A stretch of 64,000 bases of DNA from Sphingopyxis terrae subsp. terrae NBRC 15098 (GTDB lineage: Bacteria; Pseudomonadota; Alphaproteobacteria; Sphingomonadales; Sphingomonadaceae), in assembly GCF_001610975.1 (NCBI RefSeq), contig NZ_CP013342.1, positions 186,001 through 250,000 on the forward strand, read 5' to 3'. This document shows positions 7,244-16,824 of the stretch, in pieces. The notes below the pieces were generated by a model. The model did no database searches. It was given only the letters and a program-made list of their open reading frames with translations, and was not told where the DNA came from. Position numbers and translations under genes: made by a program. Numbering within the stretch: the stretch's first letter is position 1; each line of letters opens with the position of its first letter.

Positions 7244-8532
7244 ACGACACGCCCGAACAAGAGCCGCTCGATCTCGGCGAGGTCGGCAAACCGCTTCCGC
7301 CCGAGGCCACTCGCGGCCCCGCTCTTCTCGCATTCAAGGAGCGCTGGGCGACGCTGGGCTCGAAACAGAAGCTGCGCGCCAAGCAGTTGAGTGTCGCGGG
7401 CGTCGTCGCGATGCTCGGTACCGGTCTCTACGCGGCGAGTACAGGCGGAGATGAGAAGGCGCCCGAGGCGCCAGCGGTGACCAAGCTCGACATGGGCGCC
7501 GGCCTGCGCGGCGACAGCCTCGAGACCAAGCTGCGGGGCGACCTCCAGAAGATTCTCGATGGCCAGACCTTGCTCGGCGACCGCGTCACCGCGATCGAGG
7601 AGGGCAAGGTCGTGCCCGGCAGCAAGCCAGGCGCACCTCCCGACGGCGACCCCGGGCTTCCCCCGGCTCTGCCGGGCGCGATACCGGATTATCCACCCGC
7701 GCCCGGCGATGCCGAAATCGCGACGGGCGAGATCCCGCCACCTCCTTCACCACCCGCGGCGCCCCCTGCTCCTCCTGCGCCCCCGGTTGAAAAGGCCGTC
7801 GGCGCGATCGGCGCCGCGGTGACCGCCCCCGGCACGATTGCCGCGGCCGATGGCAAGGGCGCGCCGTCTGGCGCTAAAAAAAAGACCCGGACGATCTATT
7901 TGCCACCTGGTTTCATGAAGGCGCGGCTGCTGACCGGGATCGACGCGCTCGCGAGCCGCGATGCTACCTCGAACCCCGAGCCGCTGATTGCGCGCGTCCA
8001 GGCGCCCGCCGTGCTGCCGAATGACGTCAAGGCCAATCTCTCGGGCTGCTTCGTCATCGGCAACGCGACGGGCAGCCTCGCCAAGGAGCGGGTCGAGGTC
8101 CAGCTCGTATCGCTGTCCTGCGTCGATTTCGACGAACGCTCGGTGGTCGACCAGCCGATCAAGGGTTTCTTCGTCGACACCGACGGCAAGAAGGGGCTGT
8201 CGGGCAAGGTGGTAACGCGCGCCGGCGCGAGTCTCGCGCGCGCCTTCATCGCCGGCACGATCAGCGGGATCAGCCAGACGGTCGAGAACACGGTCGGTGA
8301 CGTGTCGACATCGGCCTTGGGTTCGGTGCGGACGCTCGATGTCGGCGACGCCGCCAAGGTGGGGATCGCAGGCGGCCTCTCGAAGTCGTCCGACAAGCTC
8401 ACCGACTTCTATCTCGATCTCGCGCGGCAGGCGGGACCTATCGTCGAAGTGGGCGCCGCCAAGGACGTCGTCGTCGTCATCCAGGAAGGCGTCACGCTCG
8501 AGATCAAGCCGACCGCCGGGAGCAAGTTCTGA
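7240..8532 (+). CDS. traB: TraB, VirB10-like core-complex protein
   Basis: 430 aa. A short cytoplasmic N-terminus and a transmembrane helix near residues 48-66 (VAGVVAMLGTGLYAAS) are followed by a periplasmic coiled stretch, a proline-rich spacer (around residues 127-185, PPPSPPAAPPAPPAPP) and a C-terminal TrbI/VirB10 beta-barrel beginning near TIYLPPGFMKARLLTGIDAL. This is the full TraB architecture spanning both membranes. It overlaps traK by four bases. Confidence 0.92.
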   Translation: MNDTPEQEPLDLGEVGKPLPPEATRGPALLAFKERWATLGSKQKLRAKQLSVAGVVAMLGTGLYAASTGGDEKAPEAPAVTKLDMGAGLRGDSLETKLRGDLQKILDGQTLLGDRVTAIEEGKVVPGSKPGAPPDGDPGLPPALPGAIPDYPPAPGDAEIATGEIPPPPSPPAAPPAPPAPPVEKAVGAIGAAVTAPGTIAAADGKGAPSGAKKKTRTIYLPPGFMKARLLTGIDALASRDATSNPEPLIARVQAPAVLPNDVKANLSGCFVIGNATGSLAKERVEVQLVSLSCVDFDERSVVDQPIKGFFVDTDGKKGLSGKVVTRAGASLARAFIAGTISGISQTVENTVGDVSTSALGSVRTLDVGDAAKVGIAGGLSKSSDKLTDFYLDLARQAGPIVEVGAAKDVVVVIQEGVTLEIKPTAGSKF

Positions 8533-8561
8533 TGCCCCCGCCCATCCTCGGAGGAATATCG

Positions 8562-9170
8562 ATGACCGATATGTCAAACCGGCGCCGCGCGCGCCTCTGC
8601 TCAGCCGCACTCTTGCTTGCCGGCGTCTTGCCACTCTCAGGGTGCGCAACGCTCGGCTCAGCGATGTCGCCGTACAGCGAAAAGTTCAGCTGCAAGAACG
8701 ACGATCACGGCCAGTGCATCCATCCCGAGAAAGCCTATGAGGATGCGGCGGAGGGCCGGGCTTCGCGTTCGGACCCGGCGGTGACACGCGACAAGATATT
8801 GCTCAAGGCGAACCAGCGCGGCACCGCGCGCCGAGGACGCAGCGATGCTGATGCCTATGGTGATTACCGCGACAGCGTCTACCGGGAGCTTCAGGGGCTG
8901 ATCGAGGCGCCCGAGGCGCCGATGCTGCGGCCGGCGCAGGCGGTGCGAACACTGATCCTGCCCTATGCCGATCGGAACCGGCCCGACCGGCTCTATATGC
9001 CGCGTTTCGTCTATTCGGTGCTTGAGCCCCCCTCCTGGGTCGTCGGCGGCTATCTCGTGCCGCCGGTCTCAGCCGCGGCGCGCGTGCCGGTGCTCGAGCA
9101 GATCCGCGAGGTGCCCGGAAGCGAACTGACGCCGCCGGTTGTGCCCGCGCGCGCGGAGCCGCGGCCATGA
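8562..9170 (+). CDS. traV: TraV, outer-membrane lipoprotein of the transfer channel
   Basis: 202 aa. The lipobox LPLSGC follows a short signal peptide, and the mature part begins ATLGSAMSPYSEKFSC, the TraV pattern with conserved cysteines. A proline-rich C-terminus (SELTPPVVPARAEPRP) is also usual. TraV is the VirB7-like lipoprotein that anchors TraK and TraB. The ATG at 8562 is preceded by TCGGAGGA and gives a standard lipoprotein signal. The stop overlaps traC (ATGA). Confidence 0.9.
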   Translation: MTDMSNRRRARLCSAALLLAGVLPLSGCATLGSAMSPYSEKFSCKNDDHGQCIHPEKAYEDAAEGRASRSDPAVTRDKILLKANQRGTARRGRSDADAYGDYRDSVYRELQGLIEAPEAPMLRPAQAVRTLILPYADRNRPDRLYMPRFVYSVLEPPSWVVGGYLVPPVSAAARVPVLEQIREVPGSELTPPVVPARAEPRP

Positions 9171-11695
9171 AGGCGCCCGGAACCGGCGGTGGTCTTACCT
9201 TCTCCGACCTGCACCGCGCCGTTGCGCGCGACCGCTATTCGGATTTCCTCCCGCTCGTCGCCTGGGTCGAGGAAGAGGAAGCCTTTCTCTGCATCGATGA
9301 TGGCTGGGGCTATGCTTGGGAGTTGACCCCTACCGCCTATATGTTCGCGCATGTTCACCAGGCGCTGCTCGGCCTGTTCAACGTCCAGTTTCCCGAGAAC
9401 AGCGTCGTCCAGCTTATCAGCTTCGCCGACCCGCTGATTGCGCCAGCGCTCGACGCCTATCTCGACCTCAAGACCCGGCCAGATCCGCTGATCCAGGCAT
9501 CGGCGCGCCGGACGCACGCTTATCTAAACGAAGGCCGGAACGGGCTTGGCGCGCTCCACGGCATTCCGGTGCGTGATTTCCGGACCTTCCTCGCTGTCAA
9601 AACGCGCGCCCCCATGCACAGCGACCTGCGCCGCCAGATCGAAGAGCAGCTTGCCAAGCTCGGCATTCGCCGCGTCGAGCCGCACGAAATGATCTCCTTC
9701 TATCGCCGTATCTTCAACGGCGTCTTCGAGGACGCTCCTGGCGTATTCGCCAGCGGTGCAGCCGGGCACCCCGCCCCGCCGATCCGCAAGCAGATCGTCG
9801 ATGCCGGCCCCGATCTCGCTTTCGACGGACCCGAAGTGTTCCTCGGGGGCCAGGTCGCACGCTGCCTGACGCCGAAAGCGCCGGCGAGGCGGGTTACCGC
9901 GGAACACATGAACCGGCTGATGGGCGGGATGCGCGGGAGCGCCGAGGACAGCGACCAGATTGGCGGCCCCTTCCTCTATTGCCTCAACATCCTCTTCGAC
10001 CATTCGCAGTTCGAAATTCACAAGCGCGCCCAGATATTGTCGGCGCAGAAAGCGGCGGGCAGCTTTGCGGTCGAGGTCGGCAAACAGATCGAGGAAATCG
10101 GCTGGGTGCTCGACGAGGCCGGCAACAGCCGTTTCGTCTCGGTCATGCCGACCGTCTGGGTGTTCGGCCGCGATTCCCATCACGCCCGCGAGATGGCCGC
10201 GCGCGCCAAGCGCCTCTGGGAAAGTGAACCGCTGCCCTGGATGGTGCAGGAAGAATCCTACCTCAATCCGATCTTGCTGACCGCGAGCCTGCCGTTCGGC
10301 CTTTATCCCGAGCGCCGAACGATCAAGATGCTCGAGCGCGATTTCCGGATGCCGGTGAAGGCGGCAGCGCTGATGGCGCCGATCCAGACCGACTTTCGCG
10401 GAGGCGGCCGCCCTGCCCTGCTCTATGTGGGCCGCAAGGGTCAGCTCGTCACACTCGACCTCTTCGATCCGCGCATCAACAATTATAATTTTGTGGTCGC
10501 GGCCGAAAGCGGCGCGGGCAAGAGTTTCCTCCTCAACGATCTCTGCCGGCAATATTATGCCCAGAACGCCCTCATCCGCATCATCGACATTGGCGGATCC
10601 TACCGCAAGCTCTGCACCCTCTGCTCGGGTCGTTATATCGACGTCGGCGAGGAACGGCTGGTTCTGAACCCGTTCGACCTCGGGCTCGCGCTAGACGGCG
10701 AGGACAAGCATTCGGCGATCGCGATGGCGGTCGCGATCGTTGCCGAGATGGGGAACGCGGCGACGCGCAAAGGCGTTTCGACCTCAGAATGGAATCTCAT
10801 CAAGTCGGCCGTCCAGTGGACGATCGATGGGGGCTATGCCGATGAAGGCATCGACTCGGTCCGCGCCTGGCTCGGTGCCTATCCGCAATTTGCCGCAGCC
10901 GATCTCGACCGTGTCGAGCATCTGAAGCCGGTCGCGCGCGAGCTCGCGTTCAATCTCAGGGATTTCGGCTCGGATGGCGCTTACGGGCACTTCTTCAACG
11001 GGCCGTCGACCTTCGACATCTCCGCCGACGAGTTCGTCGTCCTCGAGCTCGAGCGGCTGAAAGCCATGCCTGACCTGTTCAACGTCATCGTCATGGTGGT
11101 GGTAAATGCGGTGACGCAGGAGCTCTACCTCTCGGCGCGCGACCGGCCCCGCTTCGTGCTTTGTGACGAAGCAGCGCAGTTCATGACGAAAAGCGATGGT
11201 CAGGATCTGTCGCGGCTGGCTGAAGCCTTCGCACAAGGCTACCGCCGTGCCCGCAAATATCAGGGCAGCTTCGGCATCGTCCTCCAGTCTATGAACGACC
11301 TCACGCTGTTCGGCGGCACAGGCCAAGTCATCCTCGAGAATGCGGCGACGCGGTTCCTCCTGCAAGGCTCCACCTATGATCGTGCTGTCGAGAGCAAAAT
11401 TCTTGACTATTCCGGGTTCGTCCTCGACCTCCTGAAATCGGTCCGCAACAACAAGCCGAACTATAGCGAGGTCTTCATCGACTCTCCGCTCGGGCTCGGG
11501 GTCGCGCGGCTTGTCGTCGATCCCTTCAGCTACTGGATCAACACCAGCGCGCCCGGCGAAGTCGCGGCGTTCGAAGCACTGATCCGGGCCGGGCGATCGC
11601 CGCTCGAGGCTGTGTGCGAGCTCGCCGACGTCGATCCCCGCGAGATATTGGGCGATAGCCGCGACTTGCCGCGAGCATCGGAGCCAGCGGCATGA
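9167..11695 (+). CDS. traC: TraC, VirB4-like ATPase of the F-type T4SS
   Basis: 842 aa, the normal TraC length. Walker A (ESGAGKSF) lies near residues 446-453 and Walker B (FVLCDEAAQFM) near 662-668, followed by the YRRARKYQGSFGIVLQS region. The N-terminal TraC_F_IV domain begins FSDLHRAVARDRYSDFLPLV. It is a cytoplasmic ATPase that energises pilus assembly. No damage is seen. The stop overlaps the next small gene (ATGA). Confidence 0.95.
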   Translation: MKAPGTGGGLTFSDLHRAVARDRYSDFLPLVAWVEEEEAFLCIDDGWGYAWELTPTAYMFAHVHQALLGLFNVQFPENSVVQLISFADPLIAPALDAYLDLKTRPDPLIQASARRTHAYLNEGRNGLGALHGIPVRDFRTFLAVKTRAPMHSDLRRQIEEQLAKLGIRRVEPHEMISFYRRIFNGVFEDAPGVFASGAAGHPAPPIRKQIVDAGPDLAFDGPEVFLGGQVARCLTPKAPARRVTAEHMNRLMGGMRGSAEDSDQIGGPFLYCLNILFDHSQFEIHKRAQILSAQKAAGSFAVEVGKQIEEIGWVLDEAGNSRFVSVMPTVWVFGRDSHHAREMAARAKRLWESEPLPWMVQEESYLNPILLTASLPFGLYPERRTIKMLERDFRMPVKAAALMAPIQTDFRGGGRPALLYVGRKGQLVTLDLFDPRINNYNFVVAAESGAGKSFLLNDLCRQYYAQNALIRIIDIGGSYRKLCTLCSGRYIDVGEERLVLNPFDLGLALDGEDKHSAIAMAVAIVAEMGNAATRKGVSTSEWNLIKSAVQWTIDGGYADEGIDSVRAWLGAYPQFAAADLDRVEHLKPVARELAFNLRDFGSDGAYGHFFNGPSTFDISADEFVVLELERLKAMPDLFNVIVMVVVNAVTQELYLSARDRPRFVLCDEAAQFMTKSDGQDLSRLAEAFAQGYRRARKYQGSFGIVLQSMNDLTLFGGTGQVILENAATRFLLQGSTYDRAVESKILDYSGFVLDLLKSVRNNKPNYSEVFIDSPLGLGVARLVVDPFSYWINTSAPGEVAAFEALIRAGRSPLEAVCELADVDPREILGDSRDLPRASEPAA

Positions 11696-12024
11696 AGCGG
11701 CCTTCGCTCCATCCCGACGAGCTAGCGATGCAGCTCGACGCCATGTTGCCCGCCGATCGGGCGCTGTTCGACGCGGCCGTTGCGGCAGTGGCCGAGCGGC
11801 AGGCACTGGGTTGGCGGTTCCGGCTCGTCATGATCGAATCCGTCATGATGGCTGGCCTCGTTCTCATCGCCGGACTGCTGGTTGACCAGCCGACGTCGCT
11901 GTTTACGCAGGCGTCGGTGACGGTCGGAATCGCTTGCTTCGCAAGCGGGCTGGTCCTGATCTGGCTCTCGTCCGTGACGAGCGGTCTGATGCTCCGGTGG
12001 CGCGGTCATCGGCGGACACGATGA
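11692..12024 (+). CDS. Small membrane protein between traC and traW
   Basis: 110 aa with two predicted transmembrane segments (LVMIESVMMAGLVLIAGLLV and VTVGIACFASGLVLIWLSSV) after a soluble N-terminal third. I do not recognise a family. The ATGA overlaps at both ends (with traC and with the next gene) make it a real member of the operon. In F the equivalent slot holds trbI, an inner-membrane accessory protein, but I see no sequence match to it. Confidence 0.75.
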   Translation: MKRPSLHPDELAMQLDAMLPADRALFDAAVAAVAERQALGWRFRLVMIESVMMAGLVLIAGLLVDQPTSLFTQASVTVGIACFASGLVLIWLSSVTSGLMLRWRGHRRTR

Positions 12025-12263
12025 ACGGCCTCCTCTCCCACGCTCCTTCGCCCATCGCGGTCAGGTTGGCCGTCGGTGGCCTGATGCTCGGCCAGGCGCA
12101 AGCCCTCATCCTCTTCGCCGCGCCCGGCCCAATCGCGAACTCGCCGCGATCGCTCATCGTCGTGCTGAGCCTTCTCTCGTTGGTTTCACTTGTCGGTGCG
12201 ATCATCGGTGTTGGCAGCTCCGATCCGCGAGAAAGATGGAGGAGATATCGTCGTGGAACATGA
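12021..12263 (+). CDS. Small two-helix membrane protein upstream of traW
   Basis: 80 aa, almost entirely two hydrophobic helices (AVRLAVGGLMLGQAQALILF and SLIVVLSLLSLVSLVGAIIG) with a basic end RERWRRYRRGT. The start overlaps the previous stop (ATGA), and the end overlaps the GTG start of traW by 11 bases. No family is recognised. The operon position and tight coupling argue for a role in channel or pilus assembly. Confidence 0.7.
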   Translation: MNGLLSHAPSPIAVRLAVGGLMLGQAQALILFAAPGPIANSPRSLIVVLSLLSLVSLVGAIIGVGSSDPRERWRRYRRGT

Positions 12264-12936
12264 TCGCGGTAGCATTCGAGTGGCCGCCTGGCAGTTTGGC
12301 ACCTCGTTGATGCTCGTGTTTGGGGCATTCGTCATCGCCGCCACGGCGCGTGGACAGACCGCGGCGATCGGGCGCACCTGGGCGATCGCTGAACCCGATG
12401 CCCTTTCTGAAATCGAGGCGCGCGTTGCGCAGCAGCCGAAAAGCATCGCGGGTCGTTTCGGTCCGCGTGAGAAGTGGAGCGCAATGCAGTCAGCCGCCCT
12501 CGGCGTTGCGCGCGCGAACAGGAAACGAAGCGTCGTGCCGTTCCACACGCTCGATTTTGAGGTCCGGTTGGACGACGGCAAACTGCTCTATCCCAAAGGC
12601 TACACCTTCAACCCCCTCACCTATGTGTCGATGCCGCAGCGCCTGATCGTGGTTCATTCGCGCGACCTGAACTGGGCGCTTGGCCACGCGCGGGCGAGCG
12701 ACTGGATATTGCTCGCCGGAGGCGGCCCGGAGGTGACCGACCCGATCGCACTCGGAGAGAAGGTTGCGCGCCCGCTGTTCATTCTCGAAGAGCGCGTGAA
12801 GGAGCGGCTCGATCTTCGCGTTGCGCCGGTCATAGTCGCGCAGGTCGGACAAAAGCTCGAGCTCAGCGAGTTCGCGCTTGAACGAAAAGGCCCGGCTCCC
12901 GCGAGCCAAATCCTACGCTCGGCGAGCACGCCGTAA
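12253..12936 (+). CDS. traW: TraW, periplasmic pilus-assembly protein
   Basis: 227 aa from a GTG start. A signal-like segment (FGTSLMLVFGAFVIAATARG) is followed by the TraW hallmark GRTWAIAEPDALSEIEARV, then FHTLDFEVRLDDGKLLYPKG, TFNPLTYVSMPQRLIV and a DWILLAGG motif. TraW works with TraU and TrbC in pilus extension. The GTG at 12253 is preferred because GGAGGAG stands nine bases upstream; an in-frame ATG at 12190 has no ribosome site and would lengthen the overlap with the preceding gene. Confidence 0.9.
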   Translation: MEHDRGSIRVAAWQFGTSLMLVFGAFVIAATARGQTAAIGRTWAIAEPDALSEIEARVAQQPKSIAGRFGPREKWSAMQSAALGVARANRKRSVVPFHTLDFEVRLDDGKLLYPKGYTFNPLTYVSMPQRLIVVHSRDLNWALGHARASDWILLAGGGPEVTDPIALGEKVARPLFILEERVKERLDLRVAPVIVAQVGQKLELSEFALERKGPAPASQILRSASTP

Positions 12937-13051
12937 TTTCGCCAGCTCTTTTTTGGCGCCTTCATCCAATCGCAAATCCGGTCATCCGCCTATTCGGACG
13001 CCGCGACCCAGGGGAGCTCTAATCGGAAACGAAGACAGAGTTCTTCATCTT

Positions 13052-13090
13052 GACGCCCGCCTGGCTCCGGCTGGACGGGCGTCTTTTTTT
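13052..13090 (+). terminator. Intrinsic terminator inside the tra operon, after traW
   Basis: GACGCCCG, a 16-base loop, CGGGCGTC, then seven T. The stem is a perfect 8-bp GC-rich hairpin on the plus strand. It lies in the 525-base gap (12937-13461) between traW and traU, so it would attenuate transcription into the second half of the operon unless read through or bypassed by a promoter downstream. The remainder of the gap holds no gene I can support. Confidence 0.8.
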
Positions 13091-13461
13091 ACTTCGATGA
13101 AGTTCGCAAGATTCCGCAGGGTCCCATTTGGCCCGATCGTCGACTTCGTTGATGCCTGGAGGAACTCGCTTCGCAAGAAGCGAGCTTTGGTGCCTTCCCT
13201 TCGCCATGGTCTGGTCCGCAAGGACGCGACGGGACCGCGAGCAGACATCTGATCGGCAAATCCAACCTCAGCGTCACGGAAGCCGGCCCCGCACCGCTGA
13301 TAGCGGCAACGATGTGCCCATCCGCGGCATATCCTTTCCCATCTGGTTGCGACGAGCATGTCGGCGGGTCCATCTCCGCTTCGGGCAGGCCAATCGCCCA
13401 TACAGAGCGCCGAAGCCTCATCCAACCTTTTCAGCGCCCTACCTGGCGGAACGGAGAAGTC

Positions 13462-14550
13462 ATGCCAGCTTGCCGACACTTGCGCGCGACTTCCGCATCG
13501 GGGAGCAGCGGCGCCAGGCGCCAAGTCGAGCCGAAGAAGACGCGCCGGTCCTTTCGCTGGGCGGTACCCGTCGGGCTCGGCGCAGTTCTCGCTTTCATCC
13601 CCGCTCCAGCGCAAGCATCCAAATGTCCGAGCGACACGATCTTCAACCCGATCACCAAGGTGCGTTGGAACTGCATCTTCCCCATCACCATCGGCGGCGT
13701 GCGCGCCGGCAGCTACGACAAGCTCGACAAGGCGCTCGACGCACAATCGGCGTCGAAACCGCTGTGTGCGTGCCGCAAAGGTGCAACCTTCTGGTTCGGT
13801 GTCAAGGTCAGTTTCTGGACTCCGAACCGGATGATCGACGTGGTGACCGAACCCGGCTGCATGATGGCGCTCGGCACGGACATCATGGCGACCGGCGGCA
13901 AGCTCCAGGGCAGCCAGTCGTCGATTTCGGACGGCACGAACACGACGAAGTTGTTCGCGCAGATGCACTATTATGTCGCGCCGGTCTGGAAGATGCTCGA
14001 CATGTTCAGCGATCTTCCGTGCCTCGAGGATGACGGTTTCGACGTCGCGCTGATGACCGAGGTGATGCCGACCTGGCAGTCGGGGACGCTGGGAGCGATC
14101 ATCCAGCCCGAAGGCATCCTGTTCGGCAATCCCGCGGCCGGCCTTGCCTGCATGTCCGACAGCGCCGCGGCGGCAGCGGGCAAGGTCATCGACCCGCTCT
14201 TCTGGTGCATGGGCAGTTGGGGAAGCACCTATCCTGTCGCCGGCGACATTCACATGGGCGACCGCGTCGAAGCCTGGGCGGGGCTGGCAGCGCGCGGCAC
14301 GTTCATGATGGGCCGGCTCGGCGCGCTGACCATCCATTCGGCGGACGGCTGCTCGTTCAAGCCGCAGCCGATCTGGACCAAGAGCCGATACAAACTCCAG
14401 CTCATGGAGCCGGTGAAGGGCGGCAAGTGCGTCAACATCGGCCGTCCCGGCGCGCTCTGGACCTCCGGCAAACACGCGCCGGGCAAGGACAACGCCCAGT
14501 TCATGCTCTTCGAGAAAGCGATCTGCTGTGCCGGCATTTCGACGCCCTGA
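13462..14550 (+). CDS. traU: TraU, periplasmic cysteine-rich pilus-assembly/mating protein
   Basis: 362 aa. After a basic N-terminus and signal segment (VGLGAVLAFIPAPAQAS) the mature protein starts KCPSDTIFNPITKVRWNCIF, the TraU signature. It continues with many paired cysteines (CACRKG, GWGSTYPVAGD-like loops, KAICCAG). TraU is exported and disulfide-rich, consistent with the DsbC and TraF partners in this operon. The ATG at 13462 has ACGGAGAAG just upstream; a longer open frame to 13312 has no clear start. Confidence 0.93.
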   Translation: MPACRHLRATSASGSSGARRQVEPKKTRRSFRWAVPVGLGAVLAFIPAPAQASKCPSDTIFNPITKVRWNCIFPITIGGVRAGSYDKLDKALDAQSASKPLCACRKGATFWFGVKVSFWTPNRMIDVVTEPGCMMALGTDIMATGGKLQGSQSSISDGTNTTKLFAQMHYYVAPVWKMLDMFSDLPCLEDDGFDVALMTEVMPTWQSGTLGAIIQPEGILFGNPAAGLACMSDSAAAAAGKVIDPLFWCMGSWGSTYPVAGDIHMGDRVEAWAGLAARGTFMMGRLGALTIHSADGCSFKPQPIWTKSRYKLQLMEPVKGGKCVNIGRPGALWTSGKHAPGKDNAQFMLFEKAICCAGISTP

Positions 14551-14881
14551 CCCGGCACTTCCCGATCGTCTCGTGCGCAGCCCGGAATCGGCCCGGTCTG
14601 CCCGCCACAGCCCCGGTGGCTGCCGGCAGGCGCGCGAGGCGGGAGCGGCGCCCTGCCCCCTCTCGGGCGCCGCTCCACCTGCAGACGATACGGGTAAATT
14701 GCCATCGCCACAAGCGAGACCGGCCCTGATCCCGCCGTGTCCTCGGGTAAAAGCGGTGCTCACGGTGTTCGACGGCCAGGCCGTCTATCGGCACCTCTCG
14801 CCCGGATCCGATGACTTCCGGGCGGGAGACCTGTTTCGGCTCGCGCATGGATCGCGCACTGTGGACGGTGATCGTTCGTGA
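14528..14881 (+). CDS. Uncertain small ORF between traU and traN
   Basis: A 117-codon frame fills the 327-base gap between traU and the first traN gene. It begins 23 bases inside traU, and its stop overlaps the GTG start of the next gene (GTGA), the same coupling seen elsewhere in this operon. The last third (VKAVLTVFDGQAVYRHLSPG then DDFRAGDLFRLAHG) looks protein-like; the first two thirds are rich in R, P and A and look non-coding. It has no recognised family. It may be a short coding sequence using a start nearer 14750, or nothing. Confidence 0.25.
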   Translation: MPAFRRPDPALPDRLVRSPESARSARHSPGGCRQAREAGAAPCPLSGAAPPADDTGKLPSPQARPALIPPCPRVKAVLTVFDGQAVYRHLSPGSDDFRAGDLFRLAHGSRTVDGDRS

Positions 14882-16824
14882 AGCGCTCGGTTTCTCTCCT
14901 GTTGCTGCCGATGGCGGCAATGGCTTCCGCCAGCACACTGGCGCAGTCAGTCGAGGACCGCGCGCGCGCAGCCGCGGAAGCTTCTCGCGCGAAGTCCTCG
15001 ACCAGCAAGGCGATCCAGGAGAATTACCTCACCCCCGGCCTCAGCGGACAGCCGATCGCGACGGTCGATCGCAGCCAGAGCTTTACGCCGAGTCTCGCCT
15101 GCCAGAAAACATCGAGCCTCCTCGAAATCCTGATCCAGCCTGACGGCACGGGCGACATCAACACCGTCCGCATCGCCCGCGACACCGATCTCGACGGCAG
15201 CTTCGACCGCGTGTCCACCTTGCCCGTGCCCGTCTCGGGCATCTGCGCCAACGGCGTCATCGCTTGCCAGCCCGGAAGCTGGAACGCGTGCAACTATCAT
15301 CGTTGGAACGTCGATGTCTCGGGCGACCTGGGGCTCGCCGCCGCCGAAATGGCCGAACTCGCGGGCTGTTACTGCGTCAACAACAGCTGCGGCGCGAATC
15401 TCGTGATGGACAATCTGCCGTCGGTGCTCAAGGATCTCGGCGGCGGCGCGATCGGCGCACTCACGAGCCACGATCCCCGCGTCGGCGTGGCCGAGGCGCG
15501 CATCAACGGCCCGCTGATCCAGTATGTCGGAGCGCAATCAACCGCCTGCACGGCTTTGCCGGACCTTCCGCAAACAGCCTATCGCGGCCGTCCGACTTCG
15601 ATCCTCGGCGACGCCGCGGCGACCGCAGCCGGAAGCTCGCTGTTCCAGAGCCTCAAGGGATCGCCCGCCGGCATCGGCAAGGCCGAACAGGTCCGCGCCT
15701 GCACGATCGAACGCGACGTCACACTGCGGCCGCTCGCGTATGAGGATATCGTCTCCGCGACGGGCGTCATCTATTCGGTTCAGGGCTGCGGCGAAGGCTG
15801 CCGACGCTTTCGCATCATCGGAGATGGCAATTGCAGTAGCGCGCCGCCGATCTTCACCGCGCGCTTCGAAGTCAGCGACCCCGCGAAGCTCCTGTCGGCG
15901 CGGATCGTCGAGATGGGCGCCGACGACTGGGTCCAGGGCCGCATCAACGGCCGCGTCGTCGGCTCCGCGGGGCCGCGTCCGTGGCTGACGACAGGATTGC
16001 CTTCAGGCGACTGCCGCACCGATGGCGGCGCGGCGCGCAATTACACCTCCTATGATTTTACCACCGACCTGCGGGCGGGGCCGACGACGGTGTCGGCACG
16101 CGTGCGCGGCGGCGGCGGCGGTGCGCCTCTCACGACCGAATGGGGACTGGTCGACGTCGAGATTCGCGTTTCGGACGCATGCGAACCGAGCGACCGGCTC
16201 GTCGACCAGTGCGAAGATATTGGCGCCAATCAAAAGTGCCGCCTCGACAGCGAGAGCGTCGATGGCGTCCAGACGTTTCTGAACGGCGTCGGCACCGGCC
16301 TTCGCCCCCTCCCGCGGTCGCGCCAGTTCGGCACGGGCAGTTGCACCGCTACCCTTACCCGCGACTTTTTCCTGCGCCAGCGGACCTATAAATGCGCGAT
16401 CGACACCGGCGCGATGCCCGAACCCGACCTGTCGCGCGGCGCCTATATCATCGATCGTTCGACCGAGACGCTGCTCGCCGACCGCGTTCGGACGGCCGAC
16501 GGCGGCAGCGCCGCGTCTACGCGCGCCTTCGCGCTTCCCGATCGCGGCTCGGTTCCAGCTTGCGAGGCGGTCTGCAAGACGCGCTCTGCGAAAGCCAATA
16601 CCGACGCGGCGCCTGCGGGCGTCGTCGGCGCGCAGCAGACCAGCCCGACCGGCTTCGACACCTTCTATCACGCCTGCTCACCGGGCAATGTCTGTCCCGC
16701 CGGTCCCGGCGAGACCATCGTCACGCCCTGCGGCTGCCTTGATACCTTTCCCGAGGCGGTGGTCATGATGCAAACGGTCAGGCTCGCTGGCGCCGATCTC
16801 GCCTGCACGGCGACAGCGCGATGA
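14878..16824 (+). CDS. traN: TraN-type protein, N-terminal half (cysteine-rich, secreted)
   Basis: 648 aa from a GTG, with a signal peptide (SVSLLLLPMAAMASASTLAQ). The mature part is rich in cysteine, with CQPGSWNACNYHRWNV, CYCVNNSCGANLVMDNLPS and repeated CxxxC patterns found in the N-terminal part of TraN. TraN is the outer-membrane protein that stabilises mating pairs by contacting the recipient. Here the C-terminal domain is in the next gene, joined by an ATGA overlap, so TraN is encoded as two proteins. Confidence 0.78.
   Translation: MKRSVSLLLLPMAAMASASTLAQSVEDRARAAAEASRAKSSTSKAIQENYLTPGLSGQPIATVDRSQSFTPSLACQKTSSLLEILIQPDGTGDINTVRIARDTDLDGSFDRVSTLPVPVSGICANGVIACQPGSWNACNYHRWNVDVSGDLGLAAAEMAELAGCYCVNNSCGANLVMDNLPSVLKDLGGGAIGALTSHDPRVGVAEARINGPLIQYVGAQSTACTALPDLPQTAYRGRPTSILGDAAATAAGSSLFQSLKGSPAGIGKAEQVRACTIERDVTLRPLAYEDIVSATGVIYSVQGCGEGCRRFRIIGDGNCSSAPPIFTARFEVSDPAKLLSARIVEMGADDWVQGRINGRVVGSAGPRPWLTTGLPSGDCRTDGGAARNYTSYDFTTDLRAGPTTVSARVRGGGGGAPLTTEWGLVDVEIRVSDACEPSDRLVDQCEDIGANQKCRLDSESVDGVQTFLNGVGTGLRPLPRSRQFGTGSCTATLTRDFFLRQRTYKCAIDTGAMPEPDLSRGAYIIDRSTETLLADRVRTADGGSAASTRAFALPDRGSVPACEAVCKTRSAKANTDAAPAGVVGAQQTSPTGFDTFYHACSPGNVCPAGPGETIVTPCGCLDTFPEAVVMMQTVRLAGADLACTATAR

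Noticed and set aside
13045..14763. 572-codon minus-strand frame opposite traU
   Set aside because: High-GC antisense shadow of traU with arginine-rich composition and no recognisable motif.
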